Notes: generated from the sequence alone by a model not told the origin. Positions 25,191 through 34,417 are shown, counted from the first letter of the stretch. The stretch: DNA of 64,000 nt from Clostridia bacterium (GCA_016293975.1 JAEDCW010000001.1:25659-89658); one strand, 5' to 3'. Made by a program: numbers and translations.

Positions 25191-25388
25191 ATGGTTAACA
25201 AGAACATGAACATAATGGAGATACTGCAGATAGATGAAGCCATCGCAGGAATTCTCATGGACGCAGGTATGCATTGCCTCGGTTGCGTGATGGCGCACTC
25301 GGAGGATCTCGAACAGGCTTGCGCAGTACACGGCATTGACGCAGATAAGCTCGTAGATAAGATCAACGCCTACCTCGAAGCAAAGTAA
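25191..25388 (+). CDS. DUF1858 domain protein (hybrid-cluster-associated disulfide type)
   Basis: 65 residues; CGGAGG 5 bases before the ATG. NIMEILQIDEAIAGILMDAGMHCLGCVMAHSEDL with its CxxC and the 'ac.vhGid.d.lv..ln..l' ending is the DUF1858 pattern, as in the N-terminal part of ScdA-like proteins. The cysteine pair may be redox-active or bind metal; function in anaerobes is not settled. It lies 7 bases before queT. Confidence 0.88.
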   Translation: MVNKNMNIMEILQIDEAIAGILMDAGMHCLGCVMAHSEDLEQACAVHGIDADKLVDKINAYLEAK

Positions 25389-25395
25389 ATCGCAG

Positions 25396-25881
25396 ATGTC
25401 AAAGAGTCTCAAAGCATGGATAAGATGTGCAGTCATTGCCGCTCTGTATGCGGCATTGACTTTTATTATACCCTGGAGCAGCGGTCTGATGCAGCTTAGG
25501 GTCTCTGAGGCATTGTGCGTACTGCCGTTTTACATGCCGGAAGCAACTGCAGGGCTTTTTATCGGCTGTCTCATGGGAAACCTGTTAGCAGGTTGTATAC
25601 CCATTGACATAGCATTCGGAAGCCTTGCAACGCTTGTCGCGGCGCTTGTCACCGCATACATAGCAAAAAAGGGCGGTTCAAAATGGTTGCTTCCCCTACC
25701 CTCTGTCGTCATAAATGCGCTCGTTGTCGGAGCGGTACTCTGTTATGGCTACGGTGTTGGTGTGCCGTACTATCTGTGTGCCACATATGTATTCATCGGA
25801 CAGGCGCTCTCCTGCTACGGCTTGGGAATGCCGCTGTTCTTTGCGCTTAAAAAGCTTCCCGCCAACTTGTACAAAGGCTGA
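25396..25881 (+). CDS. queT: QueT family transporter, probable queuosine-precursor importer
   Basis: 161 residues, five to six TM helices, with RVSEALCVLPFYMPEATAGLFIGCLMGN, the QueT S-component pattern. QueT is the substrate-binding part of an ECF transporter for preQ0/preQ1 salvage. The start has no good ribosome site and depends on translation of the DUF1858 gene 7 bases upstream. No preQ1 riboswitch was recognised, unlike many queT genes. Confidence 0.85.
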   Translation: MSKSLKAWIRCAVIAALYAALTFIIPWSSGLMQLRVSEALCVLPFYMPEATAGLFIGCLMGNLLAGCIPIDIAFGSLATLVAALVTAYIAKKGGSKWLLPLPSVVINALVVGAVLCYGYGVGVPYYLCATYVFIGQALSCYGLGMPLFFALKKLPANLYKG

Positions 25882-25950
25882 TACAACGCTCAATATCGAT
25901 GTTGTCGGGTGTTGCAGCGCCTTTATTTATGCGCATACTAAACGAATTCC

Positions 25951-27189
25951 TCAATCGAGATAATATCTCGGGTTGTACGCTCTGCCGCTTATTCTCAATT
26001 CAAAATGCAGATGTGGAGTATCGCAGTTGCCGGTATTGCCCACGGTACCTATGACTGCACCTGCTTGCACCTCGTCACCCACGCTCACCGATATCTCGTT
26101 TAAGTGGGCATATCTCGTCGTAAAGCCGTTGCCGTGGTCAATCTCGACTACAAGCCCATAGCCGCCCCTCTCGGTTGCGCATATGCACACGCCGCCGCTC
26201 GACGCGACAACGGACGTTCCCGCCTCCGCCTCATAATCGAGTCCCATGTGGAAACCCATGTTATATCTGCCGAAGTTGAGAACGATCTCCCCACTCACAG
26301 GCTGTATAAATACGAGATCGCCTTGACTTATATCGTGTTCGCCCTCGTATTCTCCGGGCTCGCCGGCCTTAGGCTCGAGCGTGCCCATCCTTATTACCTC
26401 GTCTACCCGCTCTATGAGCGTCTCCTCGGATGAAATCTCCGAGCGGTAGAGCACACCGTTTATGTAAACCAACGACTCTCTGTGCTGTATTGTACCTTCA
26501 TGCCCAAACGATTCGTATATCCGCATACCCTTCAAGAGATTTGGATCGTCTATGTACTTTGTATCGTAAGGTACAAGCGTCGTTGTGATCTGTTCGCTCC
26601 TGCTCTCCACCTTTAGCGGTGTCTCATCCGATGTCAGCATTATATAAGCCTCGTCACTGCTTATAATCTCGTCATCTTCGTCGGCATCGGCAAACTCCAG
26701 ATCGTTCAATATGACCGTATGCGCCACATCAGACTGAGTAATAAGCGTGTAGTGTTCCAATACGTCATCTATAACCGATTCCGCCGCTTCCCTGCTTGCA
26801 AGCACCGCAACAACTTTCCCATCGATGAGTATGCTCGTCTTAATATACCGCACAGGCGCCCATGTAACGTCAGGTGTGTCGGTGGGCGCGGGCGTAATCG
26901 TCTGCCCACCGTGAGCGGACGGCTCCACATTGTCCGCAGGGGCCGCAACCACGTCCGATGTGTCAATATCGGCAAACAGTACTGCAGTTACTATCAGTAC
27001 GCACATAAAAACGGCGACAAGCAACCTTACAAAAAGCTGTATATCGGTAATGCCCTTTCGCATACTCGCATTCACTCGCCTTAAGCGCAGAACTCCACCG
27101 TGGGGCACGTCCCCGGCTGGGTCTTCCGTGCCCGCTGATTTCGCCGTTTCGGGTTCTTTATTGTTGATTTTTTCCTGCAACTCTTCCAT
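25951..27189 (-). CDS. M23 peptidoglycan endopeptidase with G5-like domain
   Basis: 412 residues. Cytoplasmic N terminus, one TM helix (about 51-70, LFVRLLVAVFMCVLIVTAVLF), then an extracytoplasmic stem, a G5-like domain at about 195-270 (YDTKYIDDPNLLKGMRIYESF, YINGVLYRSEI), and a C-terminal LytM/M23 domain. Zinc site residues are His314 and Asp318 (GFHMGLDYEA) and His395 (HLHFEL), with His362 in RYAHLN. All catalytic residues are present, so it should cleave peptide cross-links. It converges with queT and follows the NlpC/P60 gene. Confidence 0.9.
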   Translation of the reverse strand: MEELQEKINNKEPETAKSAGTEDPAGDVPHGGVLRLRRVNASMRKGITDIQLFVRLLVAVFMCVLIVTAVLFADIDTSDVVAAPADNVEPSAHGGQTITPAPTDTPDVTWAPVRYIKTSILIDGKVVAVLASREAAESVIDDVLEHYTLITQSDVAHTVILNDLEFADADEDDEIISSDEAYIMLTSDETPLKVESRSEQITTTLVPYDTKYIDDPNLLKGMRIYESFGHEGTIQHRESLVYINGVLYRSEISSEETLIERVDEVIRMGTLEPKAGEPGEYEGEHDISQGDLVFIQPVSGEIVLNFGRYNMGFHMGLDYEAEAGTSVVASSGGVCICATERGGYGLVVEIDHGNGFTTRYAHLNEISVSVGDEVQAGAVIGTVGNTGNCDTPHLHFELRISGRAYNPRYYLD

Positions 27190-27223
27190 ACAGGGATTAT
27201 ACCATAGAACCTTGCGTTAGTAT

Positions 27224-28834
27224 CTACAGAATTCTGTAAGCCACATAGAAGTACGTCCTCCAGTAATCCGTGAGGAAGGTTCTCTCGACGACCTTTCCGC
27301 GGTTCGCAGATGCATCTATCATCATTGAACTCGATGAGGCAATGCCAACGTGTCCCTGCGTTTCGGACATCTTGAATACGAGTACGTCGCCCGCCTTTAC
27401 CTTGTCTATCGATGTGATCCTCTGGTACTGGGTCACGTTTCTCCATCCCCTCGAAGTGAGATAAGGCTGTGAAATTCCGGTCTTATTGAGCACCCAGTAC
27501 ACGAATCCGGAGCAGTCGAATGTATTTGGGCCCTTTCCTCCGAGTACGTATTTTGCACCTTTTTTGGAACGAGCTATCTTGATCATCTTGCTCACGCTCG
27601 GACCCTCGCTCGGCTGACTACCCGTGCCTCCGCCCGAACCGCCGCCTGTGCCACCGATTGTATAGTTTGAGCCCGGCCCTTTGGGATCCGTTCCGGTAAG
27701 CTTGTTCATAGTCTGCTTACCGACCTTTCCGTCGACGGTAAGACTGTTCCTGCGCTGGAACTCTCTTACCGCGACCTCGGTAACAGAACCGAAGTAACCT
27801 GTGCAGTGTGAGTTGTAAAGATAATCGAGGCCCTTCAGTATTATCTGTACGCGCCTTACGTCATCTCCGCTCATGCCTACCATAAGTGCATTTGCCTGTG
27901 CGTTGCCCGATGTAAGCACCTCTCTCGTCTGAGGCCCCAGATATCCGTCGGGAATGAGGCTGTTTCTCTCCTGAAAACGTTTGACAGCCGCCACAGTATC
28001 TTCGCCGTAAACGCCGTCGGGTTTGGTCGTAAGATAGCCCAGCTTCTTAAGTATCTCCTGATACTTCAAAACCGCATCACTGCGCGAACCCATGTAATAG
28101 AAATTCGCCTTTGCATCTGAGCTGTAGAGCGCTTCCTTTGTTTCTACTCCGACTTTGCCGTCGACCGTAAGCCCATTATTCTTCTGGAAGAGCTTTACCG
28201 CGGCAAGCGTATCTGACCCGAAATAGCCGGTAACATCCGAAATATAGTCTAATTCGCGCAGCCTATACTGTATCTCGGTAATATCAGTTCCCTCATCTCC
28301 CACAGTCGCCATGTATTTCAACGCGTCCGACGACATAAGCTTGTCGTAGCATTCTTGAGTGAGAATACCGTTTGCCTCCAGATCGCTTCTTTTCTGGAAA
28401 AGTGTAAGCGCCTCCTCTGTCGCAGGGCCAAAAAGGCTCGTAGGTTCATCCGTATCCATGTAGCAGAGGCTCATGAGCCTGCTCTGCACAATAGGTATCA
28501 ACTCTTCGTCTGTATCTCCCCTTACGATATACAGGGGAGGCTCGGTAGGCTGCGGTTCAACTTCATTCACGCGGCTTCCCGCTGTATCGTCCTGTGCACC
28601 CGTTTGTTCATCCACGTCGGGAGTATCAAAACTCAGATATGACGGGTTGTCTATCGATGCCCCTTTACTCGTACTATTGGGTATCGCAAACATAAGTACC
28701 GCAGTCAGCACCAGAGATAAAACACCCACACCTATGCACATAAGCGTGCGGAGTTTTTGCGCCTTAAGCCATTCAGCAGCCTTTTTCGCGCTGTCAGAGA
28801 CCGCTGTGCCGGCTTTTTTCAAGAAATCTCCCAT
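27224..28834 (-). CDS. NlpC/P60 peptidoglycan hydrolase with four PG-binding repeats
   Basis: 536 residues. One TM helix near 30-50 anchors it (LMCIGVGVLSLVLTAVLMF). Four PG_binding_1 repeats follow (about 105-375), each with the pattern 'FG..T..AV..FQ...GL..DG..G..T'. A Gly/Ser linker then leads to a NlpC/P60 domain with Cys441 (FDCSGFVYWVL) and His495 (GHVGIA); the third triad position appears to be Asp507 (MIDAS) where His, Asn or Gln is usual. Such enzymes cut D-Glu-diaminopimelate-type bonds. Its neighbour at 25951 is also a wall peptidase, suggesting a shared job. Confidence 0.92.
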   Translation of the reverse strand: MGDFLKKAGTAVSDSAKKAAEWLKAQKLRTLMCIGVGVLSLVLTAVLMFAIPNSTSKGASIDNPSYLSFDTPDVDEQTGAQDDTAGSRVNEVEPQPTEPPLYIVRGDTDEELIPIVQSRLMSLCYMDTDEPTSLFGPATEEALTLFQKRSDLEANGILTQECYDKLMSSDALKYMATVGDEGTDITEIQYRLRELDYISDVTGYFGSDTLAAVKLFQKNNGLTVDGKVGVETKEALYSSDAKANFYYMGSRSDAVLKYQEILKKLGYLTTKPDGVYGEDTVAAVKRFQERNSLIPDGYLGPQTREVLTSGNAQANALMVGMSGDDVRRVQIILKGLDYLYNSHCTGYFGSVTEVAVREFQRRNSLTVDGKVGKQTMNKLTGTDPKGPGSNYTIGGTGGGSGGGTGSQPSEGPSVSKMIKIARSKKGAKYVLGGKGPNTFDCSGFVYWVLNKTGISQPYLTSRGWRNVTQYQRITSIDKVKAGDVLVFKMSETQGHVGIASSSSMMIDASANRGKVVERTFLTDYWRTYFYVAYRIL

Positions 28835-28912
28835 GGTGTCTCCTTCGTTTAGATTTTGACTGATTATAGCACATTTTTTCCCGTAACAATTGAACAGAAA
28901 GTAAACTTTTGA

Positions 28913-29410
28913 TTATTTGCTCGGTAAAATATGCCTTATTTGATGTCCCATTGTAAGTATAACCTGTTTAAGGTCTGCGGTTTTCAATTTCAACGACGCC
29001 GTGCTCACCATGGGATGTACACAGATATATTCGTAATCGTCGAGGTCATCGTCATAACATATACATACCCTTTTGTCGGTATCGTAATATGCCGCAAGCG
29101 GAGTTATCGCGCCTGCCGTTGCATTCAAAAGCTCGTGGAGCTTATCGTCCGTGCCGAAGCTTAAACGCGATACGCCGAGCTGTTTACTTACCTCCGCCGT
29201 TCTAAAGCGCTTATTCGGGTCTATCAGCACTAAGAAAAACTCCGTCCCCTGCCTGTTTGTCAAAAAAAGATTCTTGCAGTGAGGTGCGCCAGTCAGCTTG
29301 TCCGCCTCCTCACAAAGCTCCATGGTGACACAGGGCTCATGATTATAAAGCTCGTAGCTTATTCCTATGTCGTTGAGATATTTCTGTACCTGTATCTGTC
29401 TTTCGTCCAT
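28913..29410 (-). CDS. YbaK/ProX-type aminoacyl-tRNA deacylase (ProXp-ala-like)
   Basis: About 165 residues. HEPCVTMELCEEADKLTGAPHCKNLFLTNRQGTEFFLVL is the ProX/PrdX signature (CKNLFL), with the acyl-binding KRFRTAEVSKQLGVSRLSF region. This family removes alanine wrongly attached to tRNA-Pro by prolyl-tRNA synthetase. The start is uncertain: GTG ATA ATG ATG ATT ATG gives several candidates with only GAGTG as ribosome site; the last ATG is used. It is probably translated by coupling with rlmH, whose stop is 18 bases upstream. Confidence 0.87.
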   Translation of the reverse strand: MDERQIQVQKYLNDIGISYELYNHEPCVTMELCEEADKLTGAPHCKNLFLTNRQGTEFFLVLIDPNKRFRTAEVSKQLGVSRLSFGTDDKLHELLNATAGAITPLAAYYDTDKRVCICYDDDLDDYEYICVHPMVSTASLKLKTADLKQVILTMGHQIRHILPSK

Positions 29411-29428
29411 AATCATCATTATCACTCA

Positions 29429-29911
29429 TTACTTATGGTAGGGTTCGTTCAAGTTGATCTTAAACGCCCTGTAAAGCTGTTCAAGCAGCATTATTCTGAA
29501 GAGCTGATGGGTAAACGTCAGCTTTGAGAAGCTCAGCTTAAAGTCCGCGCGCTTTAACACCTCGTCGGACAGACCCAGCGACCCTCCTATGGCAAATGCC
29601 AATCTGCTCTTTCCCTCCGTCATGAGCGCATCTATTCTCTGGGCGAGCTGTTCGCTTGAAAGCGATTGCCCATCTATAGCTGTCGCAATGAGGTATTCCC
29701 CGTCTGTCAGCCTTTCGAGTATGCGCTTGCCCTCCCTCGCCTTTAGCTGTTCCCTCTGTGTATCCGAGAGCTGTTCGGGAGCCTTCTCGTCCGTAATCTC
29801 TGCTATCTCAAGCTTACAGTAACGTGAAAGCCGCTTTGTTAGCTCGTCCACCGCCTGCGAATAGAATTTCTCTTTGAGTTTGCCTACGCAAATGATCTTT
29901 ACCGCGATCAT
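29429..29911 (-). CDS. rlmH: 23S rRNA pseudouridine-1915 N3-methyltransferase RlmH
   Basis: 160 residues starting MIAVKIICVGKLKEKFYSQAV, the standard RlmH N terminus; an upstream in-frame extension to 29974 lies inside the neighbouring gene. SPOUT fold with the SAM-binding knot seen in LAFAIGGSLGLSDEVLKRADFKLS and FTHQLFRIMLLEQLYRAFKI. It modifies helix 69 in 70S ribosomes. Its ATG overlaps the protease stop (ATGA). Confidence 0.95.
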   Translation of the reverse strand: MIAVKIICVGKLKEKFYSQAVDELTKRLSRYCKLEIAEITDEKAPEQLSDTQREQLKAREGKRILERLTDGEYLIATAIDGQSLSSEQLAQRIDALMTEGKSRLAFAIGGSLGLSDEVLKRADFKLSFSKLTFTHQLFRIMLLEQLYRAFKINLNEPYHK

Positions 29912-30885
29912 AGCTGTACAAACGAGAACAGAAACATAGCCACGTTCGCTATGACGAGCACAGCCGCAGTGCATATCATTATATTCCGTGCAGGCGCGCT
30001 TAGCTTCGTCTGCTCGGGTTCAATATCGATAATAGGTGTCTCACCGCTCTCTATATATGCCAGCCTCTTCTCATATGTCCGCTTTTTCGCGATACCCTTT
30101 ATTGCAAAGAACGAGGGTGCGGCGATTATCGCGCCTATAACCATGTAGATGACACCCATCAAAAGCAGTGTCCCTATGTCGACCTGTTCAACAGCCTGTG
30201 CGGTCTCCACAAGATCGACCAAATCGGAGTTTGACGCAAGTGACAACAGCGATATCGAGATAAAATTGTTGACAAAATGCACTATAATGGCGGGAATGAC
30301 CGATTTCGTATCGTACATGAGCGCCGCCATTATTGCGCCGAGTACGAAGAATGACGGTATCGACGAGGGTGTGATGTGCATTAGCGCAAAGAGCATACCC
30401 GAAAGCATTATGACCTTTTTTCTGCCTATGTGCCTCCACGATGTCACAAGCACCGACCTGAACATAGTCTCCTCGCAGACCGCCGGAAATACACACATGA
30501 GCACGACGAGAAGCATATACTGCCCCAGTCCGGCTGCGCCCTCTATCCCCTGTGAGTATATCTCGGAGTTTGCACCAAGCGTCTCCATAAGTGCAGTTGT
30601 AAAGGCGTTTATTCCCGTGCTTATAAAAAACGCGCCCACGCCTAGCGCAATGCTTATGAGTATCGTAGACACACCGGGCGATATAAAGCCAAAATCCCTC
30701 GGGTTATTGCCCTTTATGGCAAACAGCGCCGGTAAAAGCAACGAAACGACGCTTATAAGCAAAGTCGATATCACCAAAAGCCATATGTAGTCCATATTCA
30801 CGAATGCAACCGACACTAACTGCATTATAAAGAAAAGCGCGACGCTGAGCGCCAGCATTAGACTTGCTTTATATTCCCTGCTCAT
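29908..30885 (-). CDS. CPBP/CAAX-type intramembrane metalloprotease
   Basis: 325 residues, eight or so TM helices. Motifs: CEETMFRSVLVTSW (EExxxR), LFALMHITP (FxxxH), and IPAIIVHFVNNF (HxxxN/D), in correct order. The C terminus carries a cytoplasmic basic loop and a final TM helix. In bacteria such enzymes process peptides or act in regulated proteolysis; substrate unknown. It is locked between yycJ and rlmH by ATGA overlaps on both sides. Confidence 0.9.
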   Translation of the reverse strand: MSREYKASLMLALSVALFFIMQLVSVAFVNMDYIWLLVISTLLISVVSLLLPALFAIKGNNPRDFGFISPGVSTILISIALGVGAFFISTGINAFTTALMETLGANSEIYSQGIEGAAGLGQYMLLVVLMCVFPAVCEETMFRSVLVTSWRHIGRKKVIMLSGMLFALMHITPSSIPSFFVLGAIMAALMYDTKSVIPAIIVHFVNNFISISLLSLASNSDLVDLVETAQAVEQVDIGTLLLMGVIYMVIGAIIAAPSFFAIKGIAKKRTYEKRLAYIESGETPIIDIEPEQTKLSAPARNIMICTAAVLVIANVAMFLFSFVQL

Positions 30886-31679
30886 TTTCCCTCCGAAATC
30901 TCATATATTGCGCCTATCCTGTCCCTGTGGGCGATAGACACGTCGAGCATATTCTCATATATGCCGTCCGAATTAAGTATACCCCTAACGGTCTCATAGG
31001 CGAGCGGCTCAAGATTGTTGTCAAGGCTCAGATGCCCCAGCACCGCCGTCTTTAGCCCGTTTCTGAATAGCTTTGTGAGCGCGATGCCGCAGTCGCCGTT
31101 TGACAGATGCCCGTTTTCACCCAGTATCCTTCGCTTTAGCGGATATGGATATCCCCCCGCCTTGAGCATCTCTACATCGTGGTTTGACTCTATAAGCACG
31201 AGCGAAGAGCCGCAAAGTGCGTTTATAAGCCTCGCGTCAACGTGGCCGATATCCGTCACAGTGCTCATCTGAGCGCACTTTGAATAAAACGTATAACCCA
31301 CTGACTCCGCCGCGTCATGAGGTGTGCGGAAGGGCAGTATGTTCATGTCATTTATATAAAAATCCGTGTCCGAGGTTATTATTCTCACACACTCGTCGGG
31401 TACCTTGCCTATGGATTCGGGCATCGCGCGCCATGTCGCCTCGTTTGCATATATCGGGACGGAATACTTTCTCGCCAGCACTCCTATTCCCTTGACATGG
31501 TCTATATGCTCATGCGTCACGAGTACACCGTCGAGCGCATCTGGCGTCATATCGAGCACAGAAAGCGCATTCACTATAGTCTTTGCGCTGAGACCCGCAT
31601 CGACCAGCACCCTCGTCTTATCATCCCACACGAGCGAAGCATTGCCCGAGGAGCCGCTATATAGCGGACAAAACCTCAT
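30882..31679 (-). CDS. yycJ: YycJ/WalJ-type metallo-beta-lactamase-fold hydrolase
   Basis: 265 residues. MBL motif HxHxDH is THEHIDH at 56-61, with CPLYSGSSGNASLVW and VDAGLSAK at the start, and later LIESNHD, HLSNGDCGIAL and LGHLSLDNN as in YycJ. It is a 5'-to-3' DNA exonuclease-like protein, associated in other Firmicutes with the WalRK operon; here walRK is absent but rlmH, which often closes that operon, lies two genes on. Confidence 0.9.
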   Translation of the reverse strand: MRFCPLYSGSSGNASLVWDDKTRVLVDAGLSAKTIVNALSVLDMTPDALDGVLVTHEHIDHVKGIGVLARKYSVPIYANEATWRAMPESIGKVPDECVRIITSDTDFYINDMNILPFRTPHDAAESVGYTFYSKCAQMSTVTDIGHVDARLINALCGSSLVLIESNHDVEMLKAGGYPYPLKRRILGENGHLSNGDCGIALTKLFRNGLKTAVLGHLSLDNNLEPLAYETVRGILNSDGIYENMLDVSIAHRDRIGAIYEISEGK

Positions 31680-31713
31680 GTTTACCTTATCCCCTTCATA
31701 AATCGTACTGATT

Positions 31714-31742
31714 ATTATACTCCATGCACAGCATTAAGGCAA
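31714..31742 (-). promoter_or_regulatory. promoter of the yycJ-CPBP-rlmH-proX operon
   Basis: TTGCCT, 17-base spacer, TATAAT on the minus strand, about 30 bases before the yycJ ATG. Confidence 0.65.
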
Positions 31743-31888
31743 ATGCATCGTGCGGTCAAGGTATTTGCGTTTTGCCCGCATTAACGCTCGGTATATTTAT
31801 CCGCCGGTTTTACAAAGCTATTGTAGAAAAAGGAGTCAAAATGGTGTAAACTATGAAAAACTCAAGGAGCGTTTGAGCTATTCAAACC

Positions 31889-32527
31889 GTGAAAAGAATG
31901 ATCATTGTCGGAATATGCGGAGCGAGCGGAAGCGGAAAGAGTACGCTTGCCAATAGAATTAAAGATTCGCTTACTTGTGAGTCAAGAATAATCGGACAAG
32001 ACGGTTATTACAGGGACCATTCGTCTCTGCCGTTTGAGAGGCGCGTACACATCAACTACGATGCTCCAGAGGTGTTCGACCACGATGAACTGCTCGCAGA
32101 TATAGTGACACTCAGCAACGGCGGCTGTATAACGACAAAGGGCTACGACTATTCTCAGCACATGAGGGCGGACTCCCCCGAGCTTATATCTCCTCCCGAT
32201 GTGCTGATACTTGAGGGCATACACATTTTCCATGACAGAAGGCTCTGCAAGCTCATGTCTCTAAAAGTTTATATGCACGTCGATATAGATGTCTGTCTGC
32301 TCAGACGAATCCAAAGGGATATAGTCACCAGGGGAAGGTCTATAGACAGCATCGCAGACCAATACATGGCAACCGTAAAGCCCATGTACGAAGAGTATGT
32401 AAGTAAATACATAAAGGACGCCGATTTCGCTGTAATGAGGGGTGGACACAACAGCACTGCAATAGATGCCATAAGCGCGTATATTTCCGCAAAGCTTCTG
32501 GCAGAAAGATTTGAAAAAGAAAATTAA
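31889..32527 (+). CDS. uridine kinase-like P-loop kinase
   Basis: 212 residues. Walker A is ICGASGSGKSTLANRI; DGYYRDHSSLPFERRVHINYDAPEVFD matches the uridine kinase DDFY-type region; LILEGIHIFHDRRL is the second motif and RRIQRDIVTRGRSID the lid. It likely phosphorylates uridine (and cytidine) for salvage. GTG at 31889 or ATG at 31898 could be the start; AAGGAG lies about 20 bases upstream, farther than usual. Confidence 0.88.
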   Translation: MKRMIIVGICGASGSGKSTLANRIKDSLTCESRIIGQDGYYRDHSSLPFERRVHINYDAPEVFDHDELLADIVTLSNGGCITTKGYDYSQHMRADSPELISPPDVLILEGIHIFHDRRLCKLMSLKVYMHVDIDVCLLRRIQRDIVTRGRSIDSIADQYMATVKPMYEEYVSKYIKDADFAVMRGGHNSTAIDAISAYISAKLLAERFEKEN

Positions 32528-32632
32528 AAAAGTTTTATAATTACGCAACCTTTTGATCGATACCTGCGTATTATAGACAAATATCCCAAGTAGGTCTTTT
32601 CCCCTCCTTTCTACCTACAAAGTATCAACTAA

Positions 32633-32669
32633 AAAACACTGCTGCTTGCTGACTGGGCGGCAGTGTTTT
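32633..32669. terminator. bidirectional terminator between udk-like and pfkB-like genes
   Basis: AAAACACTGC and GCAGTGTTTT, a perfect 10-bp stem around a 17-base loop, between converging genes. The bases just upstream (32590-32618) hold a separate GTAGGT/ACCTAC pair with a pyrimidine-rich loop. Confidence 0.85.
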
Positions 32670-32680
32670 ATTAGCTTTAC

Positions 32681-33592
32681 CTATTCGTGCAATGCTCTTC
32701 TCAGCACGCCCTCAAACGAAAGACTCTCGTTTACCGACATTGGACTTTCCATGCATATAGCTGCGGCGGTTTGAGCAAATTTTAGCCTCTCCCTTGCGGA
32801 CATACCATGCAGATACGATACGACAAGCGCCGCACTCATGCAGTCGCCCGCTCCCGTTGCGTTTACGATATTACACGGCTGCACATCCAGAAACTCACAT
32901 TCGTCTCGCGAACAAAACAGGGCCCCCGATGCTCCCATAGAGATGCAGACATCCGATGCGCCCTTTTCTATTATCTCTTTTGCTGCGGCTACAGCACCAT
33001 CTTTATCGCATACCTCGCGGTCGCAGAGCGCACCTGCCTCAAGTATGTTGGGCTTCAAGTGGATTCCAAACTGCAGTGCGTCCCTTACCCTTAACGCCTT
33101 TTCGGCAGAAACCGTGTCGACAAACACAGGGCCTTTGCTCAACAATGCCGCATACGCTATCGTCTTTGAGTCGATATTTGCATCAATCACTACGGCGGCG
33201 GCTTTTTTTATAACCTCAGCGTACCTCGCCACATACGCCCTGTCTATGAGCTCGCATACTCCCATGTCATTTATCGCAAGCCTCATATCCCCAAGCTCAT
33301 CCTCTATATAGAGATACGTGGCGGTACGCTCACCCCTGACTGCACGGGTTATGTCTATGCCGCTATTTTTACAGACGCCTTCTATAATGGTAGAATCACC
33401 GTCGCATCCCAAGGCGGTAAGCATTACCACCTGCTCGCCCAAAAGGCTTATGTTACGCGCTATATTTAAGCCTACACCCCCCGCAGACCTCGTTATCGTT
33501 CCTATGTTGGAGTCCCTTTCGATGAGTCTGCCTATAGGACAACCTCTTATATCGACATTTGCTCCGCCGATTATCGCTACATATCTTTCCAT
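32681..33592 (-). CDS. PfkB-family carbohydrate kinase, possibly pseudouridine kinase
   Basis: 303 residues, ATG with GGAGG 5 bases upstream and overlapping the previous stop (TGATG). N-terminal IIGGANVDIRGCPIG, GGVGLNIARNISLLG and the PfkB-2 motif NATGAGDCMSAALVVSY with catalytic Asp. The 'GGANVDI.G' start and ERDSNIGTITRSAGGVGLNIA are reminiscent of pseudouridine kinase PsuK and its relatives. No psuG glycosidase gene is adjacent, so the substrate call is soft; ribokinase-like specificity is the alternative. Confidence 0.85.
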   Translation of the reverse strand: MERYVAIIGGANVDIRGCPIGRLIERDSNIGTITRSAGGVGLNIARNISLLGEQVVMLTALGCDGDSTIIEGVCKNSGIDITRAVRGERTATYLYIEDELGDMRLAINDMGVCELIDRAYVARYAEVIKKAAAVVIDANIDSKTIAYAALLSKGPVFVDTVSAEKALRVRDALQFGIHLKPNILEAGALCDREVCDKDGAVAAAKEIIEKGASDVCISMGASGALFCSRDECEFLDVQPCNIVNATGAGDCMSAALVVSYLHGMSARERLKFAQTAAAICMESPMSVNESLSFEGVLRRALHE

Positions 33593-34305
33593 CAAACCTC
33601 CGGGAAAAGCCACGCGACTATGTCGGGTGCTGCCACACAATTCATGTGCTTTTGAAGCTGTACGGATCCCTCGTTGCCCATTACCACCTGACCGTAGGGT
33701 GTCAGTCCTTTGCTTAAGTATTTGTTGAACATAAACGCCTCAAGTGCGCTCCCTATTCCCTTGCGCCTGTACTCCGGCAGTACCTCGAGAAATCCTATCG
33801 AGCCATCGGAATGCGTCCCTATAAAGCCCGCAAGCTCTCCGCAATAGTATGCACCGTACATGCCCGCGCGAAGTCTGTACTTTATATAATCCAGCTCCTC
33901 CACCCTGTGGTAGTGCTTGTGTACATAGTCCAAGTCCTTCATGCGAAGTCTCTTTATCTCGAGATTAGGACGGTCTATCTCGATAGGTCCGCCGAAATAA
34001 GCCATTTGCATACAGCACTCAAAATACTTCTCATCGATATTGAAATGATCGCGAAGAAATTCTGCCGTCTCCATAGAGTGTGCTATAATGCCGTCATACT
34101 TCTCCAGTATATCTATATGTGCCTTAACAAATTCTGCCGAATCCGCCGCAAGCATCGCTATGTTATCTTTTTTGAGCATGAGTATGACTCCGTGCTCATC
34201 GGCATAGAACATGGACGCTTTTCCCGATTTAAGCGCGTTTCTCATGTCCACATACTGGACACGATCTCTGTTGAGAAACTCATCGACATAAGCGTTTTCC
34301 GACAT
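33592..34305 (-). CDS. GNAT-family N-acetyltransferase
   Basis: 237 residues. The N-terminal half (MSENAYVDEFLNRDRVQYVDMRNAL) is an uncharacterised domain; the C-terminal half is a GNAT fold with AGFIGTHSDGSIGFLEVLPEYRRKGIGSALEAFM, including the acetyl-CoA loop RRKGIGSA, and a late YGQVVMGNEGSVQLQKHMN. Two-part GNATs of this kind are common in Clostridia with unknown substrates. GGAGG precedes the ATG. It heads a two-gene operon with the PfkB kinase. Confidence 0.88.
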   Translation of the reverse strand: MSENAYVDEFLNRDRVQYVDMRNALKSGKASMFYADEHGVILMLKKDNIAMLAADSAEFVKAHIDILEKYDGIIAHSMETAEFLRDHFNIDEKYFECCMQMAYFGGPIEIDRPNLEIKRLRMKDLDYVHKHYHRVEELDYIKYRLRAGMYGAYYCGELAGFIGTHSDGSIGFLEVLPEYRRKGIGSALEAFMFNKYLSKGLTPYGQVVMGNEGSVQLQKHMNCVAAPDIVAWLFPEV

Positions 34306-34330
34306 ATTTTACATCCTCCGTACGGTTTAC

Positions 34331-34359
34331 ATGATAACGCTGTAAATAGACAAAAACAA
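34331..34359 (-). promoter_or_regulatory. weak promoter candidate for GNAT/pfkB
   Basis: TTGTTT, 17-base spacer, TATCAT on the minus strand, upstream of the GNAT ATG. Confidence 0.35.
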
Positions 34360-34373
34360 TACGGGAAAACATA

Positions 34374-34396
34374 AAAGGACGCTGTTAACGTCCTTT
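34374..34396 (-). terminator. terminator of rpmE
   Basis: AAAGGACG, 7-base loop, CGTCCTTT with further T residues on the minus strand, 22 bases after the rpmE stop. Confidence 0.85.
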
Positions 34397-34417
34397 ATGT
34401 CTTGTCTTTGACTAAGA

